The notes: a model not told the origin generated them from the letters alone. A stretch of 64,000 bases of DNA from Trichoderma breve (GCF_028502605.1 NC_079234.1:806001-870000); one strand, 5' to 3'; positions 11,058-23,504 are shown, counted from the stretch's first letter. Translations and numbers: made by a program.

Positions 11058-12190
11058 AGCTCGATTGCGTTTTGCCTTTCCCTTTCTGCTCTGTAGCGAT
11101 CATCGTACGGATAAGGCCTCAGGCCAGTCCTCTCACCGTAATCCAGACCCGCTGCTGACCGCGTGACTTCCTCCCGACGACCGTAAGCATCCTCCGGGCC
11201 CGGCACCCTCCCGACTTCCATCGGCCGGGGCGCCATGCCACCGTACGGCCTCGACTGAGCATTATTTTGACCAGGAGGCGGTGGTGCTGTAGGCAGTCTT
11301 GGTGCATCTCGTGAAGGGTCGGTCGAGCTCGAGGGGTGTCGCGAGTGATAGGGTGGCTGCTGCTGCTGCGGCGTGCCGTACCGTTGTACGTCGGGGGTCG
11401 TGGCGTAGGGGCCTCGAGGGGAGGGCGCGGTGCCAGCTCGAGGGTCGTACGGTCGTTGAAGCTCGGGGGTTTGAGGTCGTCGAAACGGAGGGTACTCGGA
11501 CGATGCAGAGTGCATTCGAGGCGAGGCCTGGATAGATGCTGCAAAGCCAGGGCCAGAGGTCGAGGCGGATGTCGGGGCCGAGTGCGATGAGTATTGCTGC
11601 GCAGTCGAGGGAGGTTGAGCATCTCGCGAAGCTGGTGGCGGGCCACCGAGCATGGACGAAATGGACATGGAGCTGCCGCCAGACGCTGAGCCAGCGCGCG
11701 CGATGGAACTCAAAGCAGGCAGCTCACGACCTGAAGGAAAGGCGCTGGGTGGACCGACGGCCACGGGGGGAGGCCGTGGTGGCGGTGGCCCGTAGGTCAT
11801 GGCATGAGGCGGCGGCGGGTGAGGTTGTTGGTGATGCTGCGACATGGGATGCTGCTGCTGATGCTGCTGCTGCCCCGGCTGCTGGGGAGGCGACGTGGGC
11901 GGCGGCATGTTGCGACTCAGCTCGCGAGCGGTGGGCAGCGACGAGGCGCTCTGGGCACGCGAATGGCTGGGCTCGGGATAGTCGCGGACGTGCGAAGGGC
12001 GGTAGGGCGCGTCCGAGGTGCGGCGCTGGTGGGCATAAGCAGGGCTGGCGATGCGATGCGAGGCTGGCGGCGGTGCTGCTGATGACGAAGTCGATGCCGA
12101 GTTCGAGGGCGGCAGGGGAAAATGCGGTCGGTGATGGCGGTTGTGGTTGTGGTTGTGGTTGTAGAGAGCTGGCGACCGTCTGGGATCCAT
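8679..12190 (-). CDS. rxt3: Rxt3-domain histone deacetylase complex subunit, Gln/His-rich
   Basis: Two exons (9987-12190 and 8679-9909; intron 77 bp) give 1144 aa. The C-terminal third contains the Rxt3 region, roughly residues 830-1030: HHLGDFIYQPDLKAGRLLP, the RAFLWGTDVYTDDSDVVAA stretch, a GGWIKGEW box and HDGLSYMVKSIRWV. In yeast Rxt3 belongs to the Rpd3L histone deacetylase complex in the nucleus. The first 730 residues are Pro, Ser and Gln rich and likely disordered, with two glutamine tracts (about residues 379-400 and 535-554). The intron splits a run of 13 histidines between the exons, and a second His run lies near residue 780. The end is charged and acidic with KRRH-type basic motifs. 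The fungal protein is much longer than the yeast one, mainly by this disordered arm. Confidence 0.85.
10529..10585 (-). repeat. CAG/CAA glutamine-codon tract
   Basis: On the plus strand this reads as CTG and TTG triplets, so on the coding strand it is about 19 consecutive CAG/CAA codons for glutamine in the Rxt3-type gene. CAA interruptions sit in the middle. Length may vary between strains. Confidence 0.9.
10997..11055 (-). repeat. Second CAG glutamine-codon tract
   Basis: This is a near-pure CAG tract on the coding strand, broken by CAA codons and one Arg codon, encoding the upstream glutamine run of the Rxt3-type protein. Confidence 0.9.
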
Positions 12191-15100
12191 CGTGCCGAAG
12201 TTTTAGCTACTTAGCTCGAAAATTCCGACCCGGGCGGAGCGATCTTGGGGCCTCGGATGGGCTGAAGCTGCCGCCCCGTTGCCGCGAGGAATGGACAGAC
12301 AGCAGGTGAATCGAGGTTGACGGACGGGAGGCGAGTCAATGACTTGCGAAGATGCAAGTTCAGCTTCTCCAAATCACGTCCACTCCCCCGTATCGAATCG
12401 CACCGCTGCAGTCAGTCGCCTGTGGGCTTGCGCCCGGCAGCTGCCGTCTGGCAGGGCGTCGAGCCGAATTTCTGCTCCCGGGGTGTGAGGCCGGGTGGGC
12501 TAAGCGCGCCAAATCCTCTCCAGCTGGTCTCAAACGCCGCGATCCAATGATCCAATGCAAACTGGGAACCTTGAAAAAAAAATCAAAAAAAAGTGCGCCC
12601 AGCCACTGACAGCACGCGACGGCCCTGCGCTAGAAAACCTTGAGCTCGGCAAGCGCCCCTTTGTTTCGCCCGAGCGGCCACAATCCAGCTTTCAAACAAG
12701 TGACAAGTCCACTTTTCTGGAGCACGAGTACAGTAGAAGGAAGAAAAGAAGGCAGTTTTTGGAGATGTAGGAAGAAGATGGAAAAAAATTAGTGACACGC
12801 ACGGCAGAGGCCAGTCAGCCGCGCAGGGATCCGAGCTCCCCTTGCTGGAGTAACGAGATGCGCGAGGACGCTTTGGATTTGGTGAGGGGGAGACGGACCA
12901 GGAGACGGTGGGGAACCAGGATATGCAGGCGGGAGTCGCTGGTCTGTTGGTGGTGTGTGGTCTAGTCTGCCGGTTTGTTGTTGTTGTTTTGGATTGTTTT
13001 GGTTGCTGTGCTGTGATGGTGTTTGCAAGTGGTGATGAGGATGATGTGTGACCGGGTATGGACATGGACAAGGACATGGACGCTGATCTTGTCTTGACGA
13101 GATGCCGCTGTCGTTGTCGGTGGCCAGATATAAGGTGCGAGTGTGTTGCAGAGATAGTAGCTAGGAATAGCTGCGAGTGTGTCTGGTAGAGTCTCTTCTT
13201 CTTCTTCTTTCTTCTTTTCTCACTCTTTCTCTCTCTCTCCCTTATTTCTCTGCTTCTCACCAGATGCACTCCCCGAGTCGTGAATGGCAGAAAATGAGCC
13301 ACCAGAAAATGAAACAGGCGGGAATCAAAAGGTGAAAATCAATGGCTTGGAGCTAGTGGGCGCGGATCCCGGGGCAAGTTTTTGCTTGGCGCCAACGCAG
13401 GAGCTTTATGCGGGGAAGCTGCCAGAGGTGTGCCGATAGGCTATTTTGCGAGTACAGGGAGCTGATTGCAAGGTACTCAACCGCCCGGGCTGCTGCGAGG
13501 AGCTACCTGGGGGCAGCGATTCGCTACATGGTGCCTTATGTTGGTACTTGACATGCGCTAGGAGGCTTGAAGCCATCACCGTCATTTGATCGATAGAGTA
13601 TTATAGAGGCAAAGTTTACATATATAGCAATGGAATCCATTGATTGTACATACATCCATGACGATTACATACATGCACCAGCATTAAGGCACCAAAAGAC
13701 ACGATAATAGCAGCATCTGCACGTCGTTGGGCTACGTGCCTCACCTCCACCGGGAAATGGCTCAATGAGTGGCCACGGTCAGCTGAAGCTCAAACAGAAA
13801 AATGGCTCCACGCCTGAGAGAGAAAAAAGCAAAAATAATAAAAGGGAGGAAAAGAAAAAAGAGAAGGGGTAAACGTGGGGGGGGAGACAACATGAAGCAG
13901 CACCATCACGGTCAACAAGCTCATGATGCTTCACTTTCTTTCATCCAGATTCACACATCTCGAATGCCATTGATTTGATCTGATCCGGCTTGATTTCTTC
14001 CATCTTGGCTCCCTCCCAGAGCACACAACATATACGACAAGCCTCAATCGTGTGTGACAAATGGCTTGCGATCTGACCCAGCCTCGACGTCGCACCGGCT
14101 CGCTCGCAAACAACCGCAACCCCTCAGGAACCGGACCGGACCAGGGGACCCCCGTCGCAATCAGACCAAAAAACCCGTCGATGCGCTGGACGGGCTAAGG
14201 CAGATATCATGCACGCATTATAACCGAGTGGCAGCGTCGGGCCGCATGGCGCTGGACTGGCTGGACTGGACCCTTTGCCTTTGCATTTGGCCCCTTCAGT
14301 TCTGCTTGCTGGCCCCCTTCACCGCTGGACCAGACGCCCGAATCGGGGCAATGGGGTTCGGCAGAGACGACTGCATCCAGCACAGCTTCATTCGCATTTC
14401 ACGCTCGCTCGCCCGTTCACGTCAGCGCTGATGGATGATCCGTTGGGATTCGATGACATGCCGGACCAGACCCCCGAACCCCTGGCTGGCCCCCAACTAA
14501 TATGCAGAGATAACCGTCCATACGTGTCCAGTCCAGAACCCTAACAAGAAAAAAGAAAGGAAAGGGAAGAAAAAGAAAAGAGGACCAGGCACGTGCAAAG
14601 GAAATTTTCCCAGACATGGACGAGAGGGTCTGTCTTGAGCTGGTTGGCTGGGAATCCACTCCCCCCTCTCTCTCCAAGAAAAATGGAGGTGAGGGTGGAT
14701 GTGTCTAAGAAAAAAAAAAAGATTTGGAAAAAAAAAAACATCCATTGGAAATTGGGCAGAATCGGCAGAGGGAGGTGGTGGTCGTTCTGGCGGTGTAAAA
14801 GCACGGGTCGTACTATCACAGGCTGCATGCAGGCGCATGTGAGTTGATGGAGCACGCAATTTATTTCTGTGTGCTGTGCTGTGCATGCACATTGTGTCAC
14901 AGCAGACGCAATGCGTGTAACAAAAAGCGGGCGCGTGCAGTTTTAGGGGTGTGGTTTGCGTTACGTTCATTTGGTTGGGCTCGAATGCTGCTGGCATCTT
15001 GATTCAGTTTCTTTGGTGGTTTGGTTTGGCATCATCCGAGGCCCACGACGAGCGACAATCCCATGATTTCCAATGCATGTGCTTGTAGTAATTGTTGAAA

Positions 15101-16218
15101 AGAGCATTCAATGCTCATAACCCGTCCCAGAATATTTGTCAAATCAGGTATTCGAGTCGTATTAACTGCAGAGAGACCAGCCCCAGTAAATGCAATCTAC
15201 CTCTAGGTTAGGTGAGCGAGGCTGGCCGAATGAGGGCATCACCGAGATGTACCAGTAGCAGTCAGACACTCCTGCAGACACGACTTCCGTGTCTCGCTCA
15301 CACTCCCGAGACAACCCAATACAAATCCCGGTACTCCGTGTACGGATTCGTAAAAACATGCACACTCCAAGCCAAATTCGTTCAGTGGCTTCTTCACTTT
15401 ACTGGCCTGTGCGACTTAGACACTTATTGGTGTCATCGTTCTTAATAAGCCACCCATGGATGATAGTATTTGTTAACACTTTGGATGCAATATGGCTGCT
15501 TGATCACATGTAGCCGTTATCACTGGTACTTCATATCTCTTCGCCAGCTATGTCCGCTCCCGTGCTGTCCCTATCATGTCCCCTCCTTCGCCAGCATAGA
15601 GCGCACACAAAGATAGCATCTGTCGTTATCTCGGCCAGAGCTTCACCTTTGCCCCCATGAAAGTCTGCATCACATGATACACTATTTCCAATATTTAAAA
15701 GGAGCTACTACAGAAGCTCAGCAGAATGGCACGACTCTCCATCGTACGCCAGCCCCGCTACGAAGCTATTCTAATGCAGGACTACAATCAAATCTGTCAA
15801 TATGGCGCGGGGTCAGAGCCATACACTCGGTTGATTCCGGCGGTACGGCGTCGACCTATCGCATTCTGGAGCCCTATCACGCCGGCGTACAGATTCCGGT
15901 GTATTTGTACCACCATCGGGATCCATCAGTTCTCGTAGGCTGGAATGAGGGGTTTGGCGGGGTTATCTCGTGATGACCTCAGTGAAGCCAATATTGTATA
16001 CTGGCTTGATCATGACATATATGAGATTTTGGTCAAGTTTAATGCACCTGGGCATTACAGTATATTCACTCAAACGCCAAACTGAAGCCCACACTTTATC
16101 AGAGGTTATAATCCATCGTATTCAGCTACCGTAATCGGCAATCAGAAACGCAAAAAAAGCCATCTCGTATCAATAATCAGCTGCTATTAAAGGTTCAAAG
16201 GAATAAAGCCACTTCAGC
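12191..16218. other. 4-kb region without a convincing gene
   Basis: The part next to 12190 is the upstream region of the Rxt3-type gene. A pyrimidine tract of TCT and CTCT repeats lies at about 13190-13260, and purine or poly-A runs lie near 13820-13880 and 14705-14745. Minus-strand ORFs (12583-13302, 14497-14997) are low-complexity and proline/serine/phenylalanine-rich, without domains. A plus-strand ORF at 15674-15973 has no recognisable content. Possible tenants are long leaders or non-coding RNA, for which I see no direct sign. Confidence 0.4.
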
Positions 16219-17330
16219 ATGCCTGACCGCGTTGTTCGCGTGGCCGTTACCCAGGCTGAGCCTGTCTGGCTTAACCTCCAAGCGACTATAGAAAAGACAT
16301 GCAGGCTTATAGCAGAGGCAGCATCAAACAATGCTCAGCTTATCGCCTTCCCCGAGACTTGGGTTCCAGGCTACCCTTGTTGGATTTGGTTAGTTCTGAG
16401 AAAGCATGCGCAACCTTTATGAACGTTGCGAGTAGCTAAATGGTATCTTGATGACAGGAGTCGGCCGGTTGACTTTGACCTCAACGTCGCTTACATTAAA
16501 AATTCTCTCCGCTTGGACTCGCCAGAAATGGAAATGGTCCAGGCGTGCGCTCGTGAACATGGGATTGCCGTCTCGCTGGGTTTCTCGGAGAATAGCAACA
16601 ACTCACTCTACATTGCCAATGTTCTCATTGGACCTGACGGCGAGATCAAAGTCCATCGACGAAAGATGAAGCCAACGCACATGGAGCGCACCGTCTTTGG
16701 AGACGCCTCTGGCCATTGCTTGCAAAGCGTGGCAGAGCTCCCGTTTGGTCGCGTTGGCTCACTAGCATGCTGGGAACACATTCAGCCACTACTGAAATAC
16801 AACACCATTGCACAGAACGAGGAGATTCACGTTGCTATTTGGCCTCCGTTGAATTCCGAAGTTGGAGACCCCATCCCGTGGTCTATGACCGCAGAAGGTA
16901 TTCACAGTCTTTCTTTTCCATCTCCGTCGAGCTTTGCTAATCGATCCGAGGTTGTAAAACGCTCTCCCGCACCTATGCTATTGAGTCCGGAACATTTGTG
17001 CTGCACTGCACCACAGTCATTACAGAAGACGGAGTCAAGACCTTGGGAACAGCTGGAGGGGCACTCATGTCGAGCCCAGGCGGAGGTCATTCGACCGTCT
17101 TTGGTCCAGACGGTCGGCGCATAACGGATCTCATCGAGGAGGATACAGAGGGTATCGTTTACGCAAATTTGAACATGGACGAATTGCTAGTGAACAAGAT
17201 GTTTGCCGATTGCACGGGACATTACAGCCGCCCTGATCTCCTCTGGTTGGGAGTGGCGCAGGAGATTAAGCCAGTAGTTAGACCGCAGCGGGTGGAAACT
17301 GCTCAAGAAGCGAATGAGCAAATCGAGTAA
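16219..17330 (+). CDS. Nitrilase-family carbon-nitrogen hydrolase
   Basis: Three exons (16219-16388, 16458-16897, 16951-17330; introns 69 and 53 bp) code for 329 aa. The catalytic triad of the superfamily is complete: Glu46 in [10 protein letters not shown], Lys128 in [11 protein letters not shown] and Cys161 in [15 protein letters not shown]. Nitrilases hydrolyse nitriles to acids plus ammonia in the cytosol; relatives include cyanide hydratases. The GSLACWEH box is nearer to aryl- or arylaceto-nitrilases than to what I know of cyanide hydratase, but the substrate cannot be read from sequence. The C-terminal part contains the conserved [10 protein letters not shown] strand and an HYSRPDLL region. 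The protein is slightly shorter than typical nitrilases at the C-terminus. It stands alone, with nearly 2 kb of non-coding DNA on its 3' side. Confidence 0.88.
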
Positions 17331-19323
17331 TGAATTAGCTACCGATGAATATAATGCTTCATTGACATGTGATAATGGCCGTCAGCAGGATTACGATCTA
17401 CTGCTGCCGACGATTCGAACTAGTCTCATATCTACTATTGTTCAAAAGAAAGATAACGCTATCCTGAGTATGCCAAAGTTTGGTAGTCCTATGAGAAGAG
17501 CCCGATACCGACGGAATAGAACCTTGCAAGTGAGCCACTGAATAAGCATTTCAGGGTGCCCTCTAAATGTTTGTCGACACTACCCCAGTGGTTTAATCCC
17601 ACAGCTTGATGGTACTACCCTTTGAAGCCGGCACAAACATTTGATGTTCGAGGTATCGGAGAATGTCACTGAAATGAGGACGTCACAATGACTTTTAAAT
17701 GTTTGTCGGCACTGGTGCTCAGATACATCCAACCTACATGTATTTCTGGGTTTATCCACTGATATGATGCGATAAACTTTGACTTATGAGAGAAGGCAAC
17801 GGTGTACAACGGTGTCAGTATGCCATTCAAGTGTCAGTTTGATAAGAATTAACTACTCAATTCTATAGCTTGATAGTCTTACTCCGCGACGCTGGTGCTA
17901 TGAGCTCTGTATCATGTGAAATGACCACTGTCTGATACTGGTATGGCTACTGAATGTCTGAATGAGCAAAGTCCCGCAGAGCCTCATGTTTCTTAATGAG
18001 TAAAGTCTGCGTGGTAACTTTTCGTATAGATATACTAATACTCACGATTCAGTTACAAAGTAGTCTTCGTTAATGATACGTCGCAACTTACTTCAGTGGT
18101 AAGCAATATGTGCGTGCATACTCCGCACCTGCCCGAGGTATCATCTGTTGCTTGGGCTCCAGGGAGGGAATTCTCAAATACGTGGATCAAGGACAACTCA
18201 CTTCGATAAACTACGGAGGACTGAACCATGGAAAAGTCTAGTAAGAAGCTGGGATAGAATGATAATAATCTGTGCATCGTCTTGCCAAGTCTGATCACGA
18301 TCGACTTCTTTTGAGATTCGACATGATAACCTGTCGAAGCAAGAACATGCGTTTTACACCATATTGAGAAAACACAGAGGGAGTTTGCCAAATGAGAAGT
18401 CAGCATATAAGAATTGAGTCTTATACATTTTCACGCAACATCAATTGATTTCGCATATAGCCAATTAATATGTCTTGTCTGTAATTGCCGGACATGCCGG
18501 GCGACGAACTGTTACGGCTTGCCTTACAAACTGTCCACGCCACTGATCCCGCATATGAATCCAATACTATTTTAGGAGCAAACTGATGAATTGACCGATG
18601 CGAAAAGATGCTAGAACATATTGAAACGTGTATTTGCATGTTGAATACTGGGTACATAGGTAGAAAGCTTATATCAGGAAGCTACATATCAGTGCGGGCA
18701 AATATGGATTGGATTCAGCACTGCCCGTCGGAATTTGCCGCGATTTTAAATGCAAATGATCCAAAGCAAGGGCCCTTGAAGCTTTAGAAATCCGAGTAAA
18801 TCGGTCAAATATCTTGAGCCTCTGCAACCGACCGTCGGCAAGACCTGTAAACCCGATGAAAATTGATGTCATCGAGGCTGGGGATGTGGGAAAAAAATAC
18901 AGCCCACGAGATAACGAGCTTAATTGAAAAAGCAAGACAAGGCCCAAAAAACAGGACGAATCACCGAGCTCGAGATCAAATCAAAGTGTGGCGTGTGACT
19001 CTGGAGAGTTGAAGCAGAGAGGCCATCGCCTGTACTTGTAAGCGTCATTAGAGCCGCTACGGCTGAATAGTCCTCCCGAAGCATTTCTATTTCTGTATCT
19101 CGGGCTGTTGTACCTCCGCCGGCACGTGTGACAAGTTGACGCCACAAGAGCCGGTCTTATGGCAGCTCACCTAATCGGGACGGATCAAACGGCTTGTATG
19201 GCTTGAATAGCTTGTATTAAAGACTCGGCTGCTCTGCCATGATTAATAGCAAGAGATGTTGGACACGAGCTTCATCAAGTTGTCAACATAAACATCTGTT
19301 AATCAGCAAAGAACTAAGAAATC
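17331..19323. other. 2-kb intergenic region with small repeats
   Basis: No ORF here looks coding on either strand. The first 400 bases hold three copies of an AAATGTTTGT-type word, listed separately. The rest is plain mixed sequence, including the upstream region of the cytochrome b561-like gene. Confidence 0.45.
17564..17642. repeat. Short element with inverted ends, plus a direct copy downstream
   Basis: TAAATGTTTGTCGACAC at 17564-17580 and its near reverse complement at 17627-17642 bound about 79 bases. A further direct copy, TAAATGTTTGTCGGCAC, lies at 17696-17712. This could be a tiny inverted-repeat element or a cluster of binding sites. Confidence 0.4.
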
Positions 19324-20128
19324 ATGACACGACACTTGCGTGCTGCATTGTCGGCGCTATTCTTGATACTTGGTAAGTGATGAATAACATAGGGCCTCAT
19401 CACGAATTAATAGTTGACAATGTCCAGCGTCGAACCTGGTCCTGGCGCAAGAAATTCACAACCAAGTTGAAGGAAGAGATGTTCACTCATTCGAGAAGCG
19501 AGAAACCTTCAGAGTCTGGAACCGAGAGCGAAATGGACATGCGTGCATCATGTCCATCGTCTTCATCGTCCTTTATCCTTTGGGAGCAATCTCAGTCCAC
19601 CTCCCCATCGAGCAGATCCCTTATCTAAGAAACACCTACCTCCGAAACAAAATCATGGCCATACATGCACCCATCCAGATCATAGCATTCCTCATGATGG
19701 TTGGCGGCATGGCTCTCGGCATTAGGGTCGCCAAATTCGTGGGATATCTCCACAACCCTGTGCATGCACATTGCATCATTGGCTTCATCGTCGTCTGCAC
19801 ACTCATACTCTTTCAGCCAATCCTGGGCATCTTGCAGCATCGGCATTTCAAGAGAACCGGTCGCAAGAGCATATTTGCTTACGTGCACCGCTGGATAGGA
19901 CGAGTTGCAATCATTACGGGTATTATCAACTCTGGGTTGGGCTTCCAACTGGCAAAGAAGAATGTGATTATTCACACTCATTCTTATGTCAGAAACTACG
20001 TGATTGCAGGTATATTGCTACCCATCTGGGTAGGCTTGATTATTTGGGACGAGCTGAGATCACGTAAATCGAGAGCGGTCCCGGATGGAGGTGAAAAGGG
20101 AGCAACTCAACAGCAGGAGCAAAAATAG
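19324..20128 (+). CDS. Cytochrome b561 / ferric-reductase-like transmembrane protein
   Basis: Exon 1 (19324-19372) supplies a signal peptide start (MTRHLRAALSALFLIL). A 55-bp intron leads to exon 2 (19428-20128), giving 249 aa. Five membrane spans follow: around CIMSIVFIVLYPLGAISVHL, IHAPIQIIAFLMMVGGMAL, HCIIGFIVVCTLILFQPILG, RVAIITGIINSGLGFQL and IAGILLPIWVGLIIW. Histidines placed as in b561 proteins (AIHAP, VHAHC, LQHRH, YVHRWIGR) could bind two hemes across the membrane. The family passes electrons from ascorbate or similar donors to ferric iron or other acceptors. There is no DOMON domain in front, so this is a stand-alone b561 unit with a short luminal head. The partner and acceptor are unknown. 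Confidence 0.8.
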
Positions 20129-20517
20129 ATAGCAAGGGAGTACATTTTTGAGGAAAGTCATGTTTGTGAATACGACTAGTACTAGAATGCATTTATTGTA
20201 ATGTTTAATAGCTAATGTTGTAAATGAGTAGAGCCTTGATTGCTATGCAGCTTTTGGCTCTGTTATTCCTATGCTTCTGTGATATGTATAATTGGATTGG
20301 TTCATTTTGCCATGTAACGTATGCATAGCATATCTATTTTTCCAACACTCTATTTCCAAGTACACGTGAGGTGTTCTCTTACTTGGTTTGGAAGGTGACG
20401 TTTAACTCTGTTTTTTTGGATGCATCGGCTTAAAAGAGCTCACCTACTCTCATACATCCCTCTGGAATTTTCTATTTGTTTGGGCAAGGGTAATATACAA
20501 TCCTTATGATCCATCGT
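20129..20517. other. Convergent spacer
   Basis: AT-rich 3' flank between the b561-like gene and the minus-strand gene that ends at 20518. No feature is seen. Confidence 0.4.
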
Positions 20518-22324
20518 CTACCATTTAATGATGGCTTTGCACTGGTCTACCCATTTCGGATCATCGCTCTGGAACACTTCGCGCACAAAATCTGTCGGCT
20601 TCGGCATCAGGCTTCGCAACTGCTCCAGTCGTGCATCTAAGGCTTCTTTGCTGGCTCTCCTCATGTTTTTAGACCTGGACCTACGTTTTTCTTGGTCCTT
20701 GGGACAATCAAGCCAGCCTAGTGCGGCAAGCATGCTGTTCGTTATCATATATTGGTCGACGTTCAGTTAGCACATCTCCTTTCAAGCTCTACAGAGAAAC
20801 GACACTTACCAGTTGCTTCACGCACACGCTGAATACTGTATTCTGTCTCCTCCTCTACTTTCAGCGCATATCCCTTGCCTTCTCCCATACGAACTCTTCG
20901 GGCATCAAGTACCATAGCATTCGCAATGCCAGGAGAGCTACACGTGTTCACCCTCGCTTGGGCTTTACAGAGCTGCTAGCTATTGCGAACCTGGCAACTT
21001 CATCTTTAGCATCTCTTTTAGGCACGATATAGATAGTCATATCCTGTGTCATGCCGACAGCAAGAGCCAATATGCAAAGAAGCTCAACGTGGGGCTCGGA
21101 TTGAAACTCCACTAACAGACTGAACGCGAATTTGTAGTGATTTATAAGTCCAGGGTTGGGTAACGAATTGCATGAGTTTGTGTTCTCTTGTAACCGTTTG
21201 AATCCTTGAACAAGGCCATTTGGGAGGCCGTTCTTGAGAGAGAATTTGCACCCAAAGTTGATGCCTTCTCCTCTGTCCTTGAACGTCGTGATTTCGCGAG
21301 TTTGGGCGAGGCTAGACATGGCAATTATTCGTTCTTGGCTCTCTTCGTTGGACACAATCCTCTGAGCGATCTTTGCCGTAAGAAAGCTACTGTGAATACC
21401 CAAAACCCAATCGATTTGATTCTCTTTGAGCGCTGATCCAATATGATTTCGCCATTACTCCCTGTGTGCTCCTGATATATCCGTGCTTGCTGTCATCTCG
21501 AAGACGGGCGCAGAACGTCCAGCCACTTCATGTCCCAGGTTATGAGAGACCTGTCAAAACCGTATCTTTGCTCTAAGGCTTTAATAATCTTATCAGCATA
21601 TTTATCTTGGTTCAGCTCGTCTCTTATGATGGTCTCTTCCTTTTGGACCAGAGTCATGTCTATCGCATTGTTGATGGCCTCAATCAGGTCATCAAATTTC
21701 CTGTGAGCACGCCGTTAATGAGCATCGATATATACCTTTGAACTATAGGCTAAGCAGTTTGACTAACTTCAAGCTAAACAGACCTGAGGAAATCTGACTT
21801 GAAGTTTCCCATTCTTGGAGGCGCAGATAACCATTATCCAGCTTCTTCTGCTGGTTAGCCGAGAGCACGGTGGTACGTGCGTGCTTGCGGAAAAGCTTCT
21901 GGATTTTTTGGGTGGAATATTTGCGCATCTCAGGGACAAAGATGGAACGAAAGACCTCCTCCACGAATCTCGCAGGAGATTTTGTTTTCTGAAGAATGAG
22001 CTGGGCCATCTCAATGATGTCGTCGTTCTTGTAGGGATTCTTGAACATCTCCAATGGACTGCGTTCAGTGATTTCTTCTTGAAAGAGCTCTCCGACGCGC
22101 GAGCTGAGATATGCTGTGGCTTTTGGTTTGATATGTGGTAGTTGATCTAGATCTGGGCTACTGTCTTGATGCCTTATCCACGGTTCAGTTCCGGCGCGCA
22201 TCTCATTGTTATTAACGGTGATTGCTGATGGCCGCGCCACCGCAACATTTGATGGTTGCTGGCGCGTCTTTGCCGGCCTGACTTCATCGTGAGTAGAGTG
22301 ACAGTCTGTAGATGGCCGTTTCAT
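20518..22324 (-). CDS. Unrecognised multi-exon protein, gene model incomplete or decayed
   Basis: Coding-like stretches follow each other on the minus strand. Exon A (21768-22324, from an ATG at 22324) is joined by a 67-bp intron to exon B (down from 21700). A third piece lies at about 21403-21000 and runs by a plausible 50-bp intron into about 20990-20810. A last exon ends at 20518. The B/third-piece join and the last join could not be made in phase, so there is a missed intron or the gene is broken. No domain is recognised. The N-terminal piece (SPARFVEEVFRSI) and the C-terminal piece (KPTDFVREVFQSD) share a motif, suggesting an old internal duplication. The protein is charged and helical, with no membrane span. 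It lies next to a minisatellite. Confidence 0.4.
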
Positions 22325-23504
22325 GACGGCAACAATTGGCAACGGTTTAAACGTTATGCTCTTTGACGGTGTTTGGCATTTGCACAATTCGATGGAAGAG
22401 TGAAATCGTCTTACAGACGGTGAGCATGACACCTCCAGTACGAAGTGGAGTGCATGGATGCAAGCTGCACTGCAAGGGCCTGCCCTGGATCTGTGGATCT
22501 GGATGCCATGCAGTATTACTTGTATCTACGAATCGCCCTCTCAGGACGTCTTACACGTCAAGCGGAGGTCAGAAAAAGCGAGACGGCAAAATGAATAAGT
22601 GCATACATTCAGCAGTATAAGCACCTAATCGGCTCATCAAGTGGTGCTTTTGTAAGGGAATCCTATTCAGACAGCACCCAAATTTTATTATAACTATAAT
22701 AGCAGTTACCATAAACATCTAGATAGGGTAGCAGTTACTACAGAAATATAGATATAATAGCAGATACTACAGAAATATAAATAATAGCAGATACTACAGA
22801 AATATAGATATAATAGTAGATACTACAGAAATATAGATATAATAGTAGATACTTAAATAAACAGGCGTATAGTTTAACGCGCGGGTGTGTGAAATCTTTT
22901 AGTTCTCGATTTTTCTGTCCTCCGCTTACACGTCTATCCCGCTCAGAGACGGTTTATACGGCCAGATGCCTTTTGGTATAGTATTTCTGAACAACAACTC
23001 ATAGTCTCAGCCATCCAATGTGGCAGTATTCTTTGTAAAATTGACTCCGCGATGCACCGGAGTCTCGTATAAGGTACCATCAGTCCCGAGTTACACGTTC
23101 TATTTTTATTTATAAGTTTAATATTAGTACCAACGACAACGAGTGAATACTTCTTTGAGCCAGATGTCTGGACAAGAGCCAAGTACTACGGTGTGATGTT
23201 GTCATGTTTACAACGCATCAAGAAGTAGTTCATGCCGTTAATTCTTCATCTGCCTATGCCGTGGAAGATTCCAAACGCTCGCTCCTAATAATACAGCTTT
23301 TATACCTAAAACTATCGCAAGAAATAAAATCACCTACATCCAACACAATGCCTAGGTGTGTACCTTATAATACGAGAGTCTGAGACAAAATCGCGCAATC
23401 TTGGCACATGTCCAAATATAAAGTTCAACATCCCCTCTTGCAATCGCCGCAGACCCATTTCTGAGCTCGATAGTATCAGCCTCATTCCGTCTCTTCGCGG
23501 GCCT
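22325..23504. other. Intergenic region with minisatellite
   Basis: This holds the upstream side of the unrecognised minus-strand gene, the 29-bp repeat array at 22690-22852, and the 3' flank of the methyltransferase. Short ORFs here look random. Confidence 0.45.
22690..22852. repeat. 29-bp AT-rich tandem repeat, locus 2
   Basis: About five units of AGATACTACAGAAATATAGA plus TATAATAGT follow one another, mostly at 29-base spacing with one 27-base unit. The same unit occurs inverted at 4301-4468 and in diverged form at 31545-31670. Confidence 0.85.

Noticed and set aside
10397..11166. Leucine- and alanine-rich plus-strand ORFs
   Set aside because: They are the reverse reading of the CAG glutamine tracts in the Rxt3-type gene and have no other support.
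12583..13302. 239-codon minus-strand ORF with basic and Ser/Thr-rich content
   Set aside because: It is low-complexity throughout, overlaps pyrimidine tracts and shows no domain or splice structure; it lies in the upstream region of the Rxt3-type gene.
14497..14997. 166-codon minus-strand ORF
   Set aside because: It depends on poly-T/poly-A runs for its length, is overlapped by an equally long ORF in another frame and has no recognisable motif.
15674..15973. 99-codon plus-strand ORF before the nitrilase
   Set aside because: A second frame is open over the same bases, there is no motif, and no splice continuation was found.
17391..17430. TTCGAATCG word resembling a tRNA B box on the minus strand
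   Set aside because: No matching A box or cloverleaf stems could be found at the expected distance.
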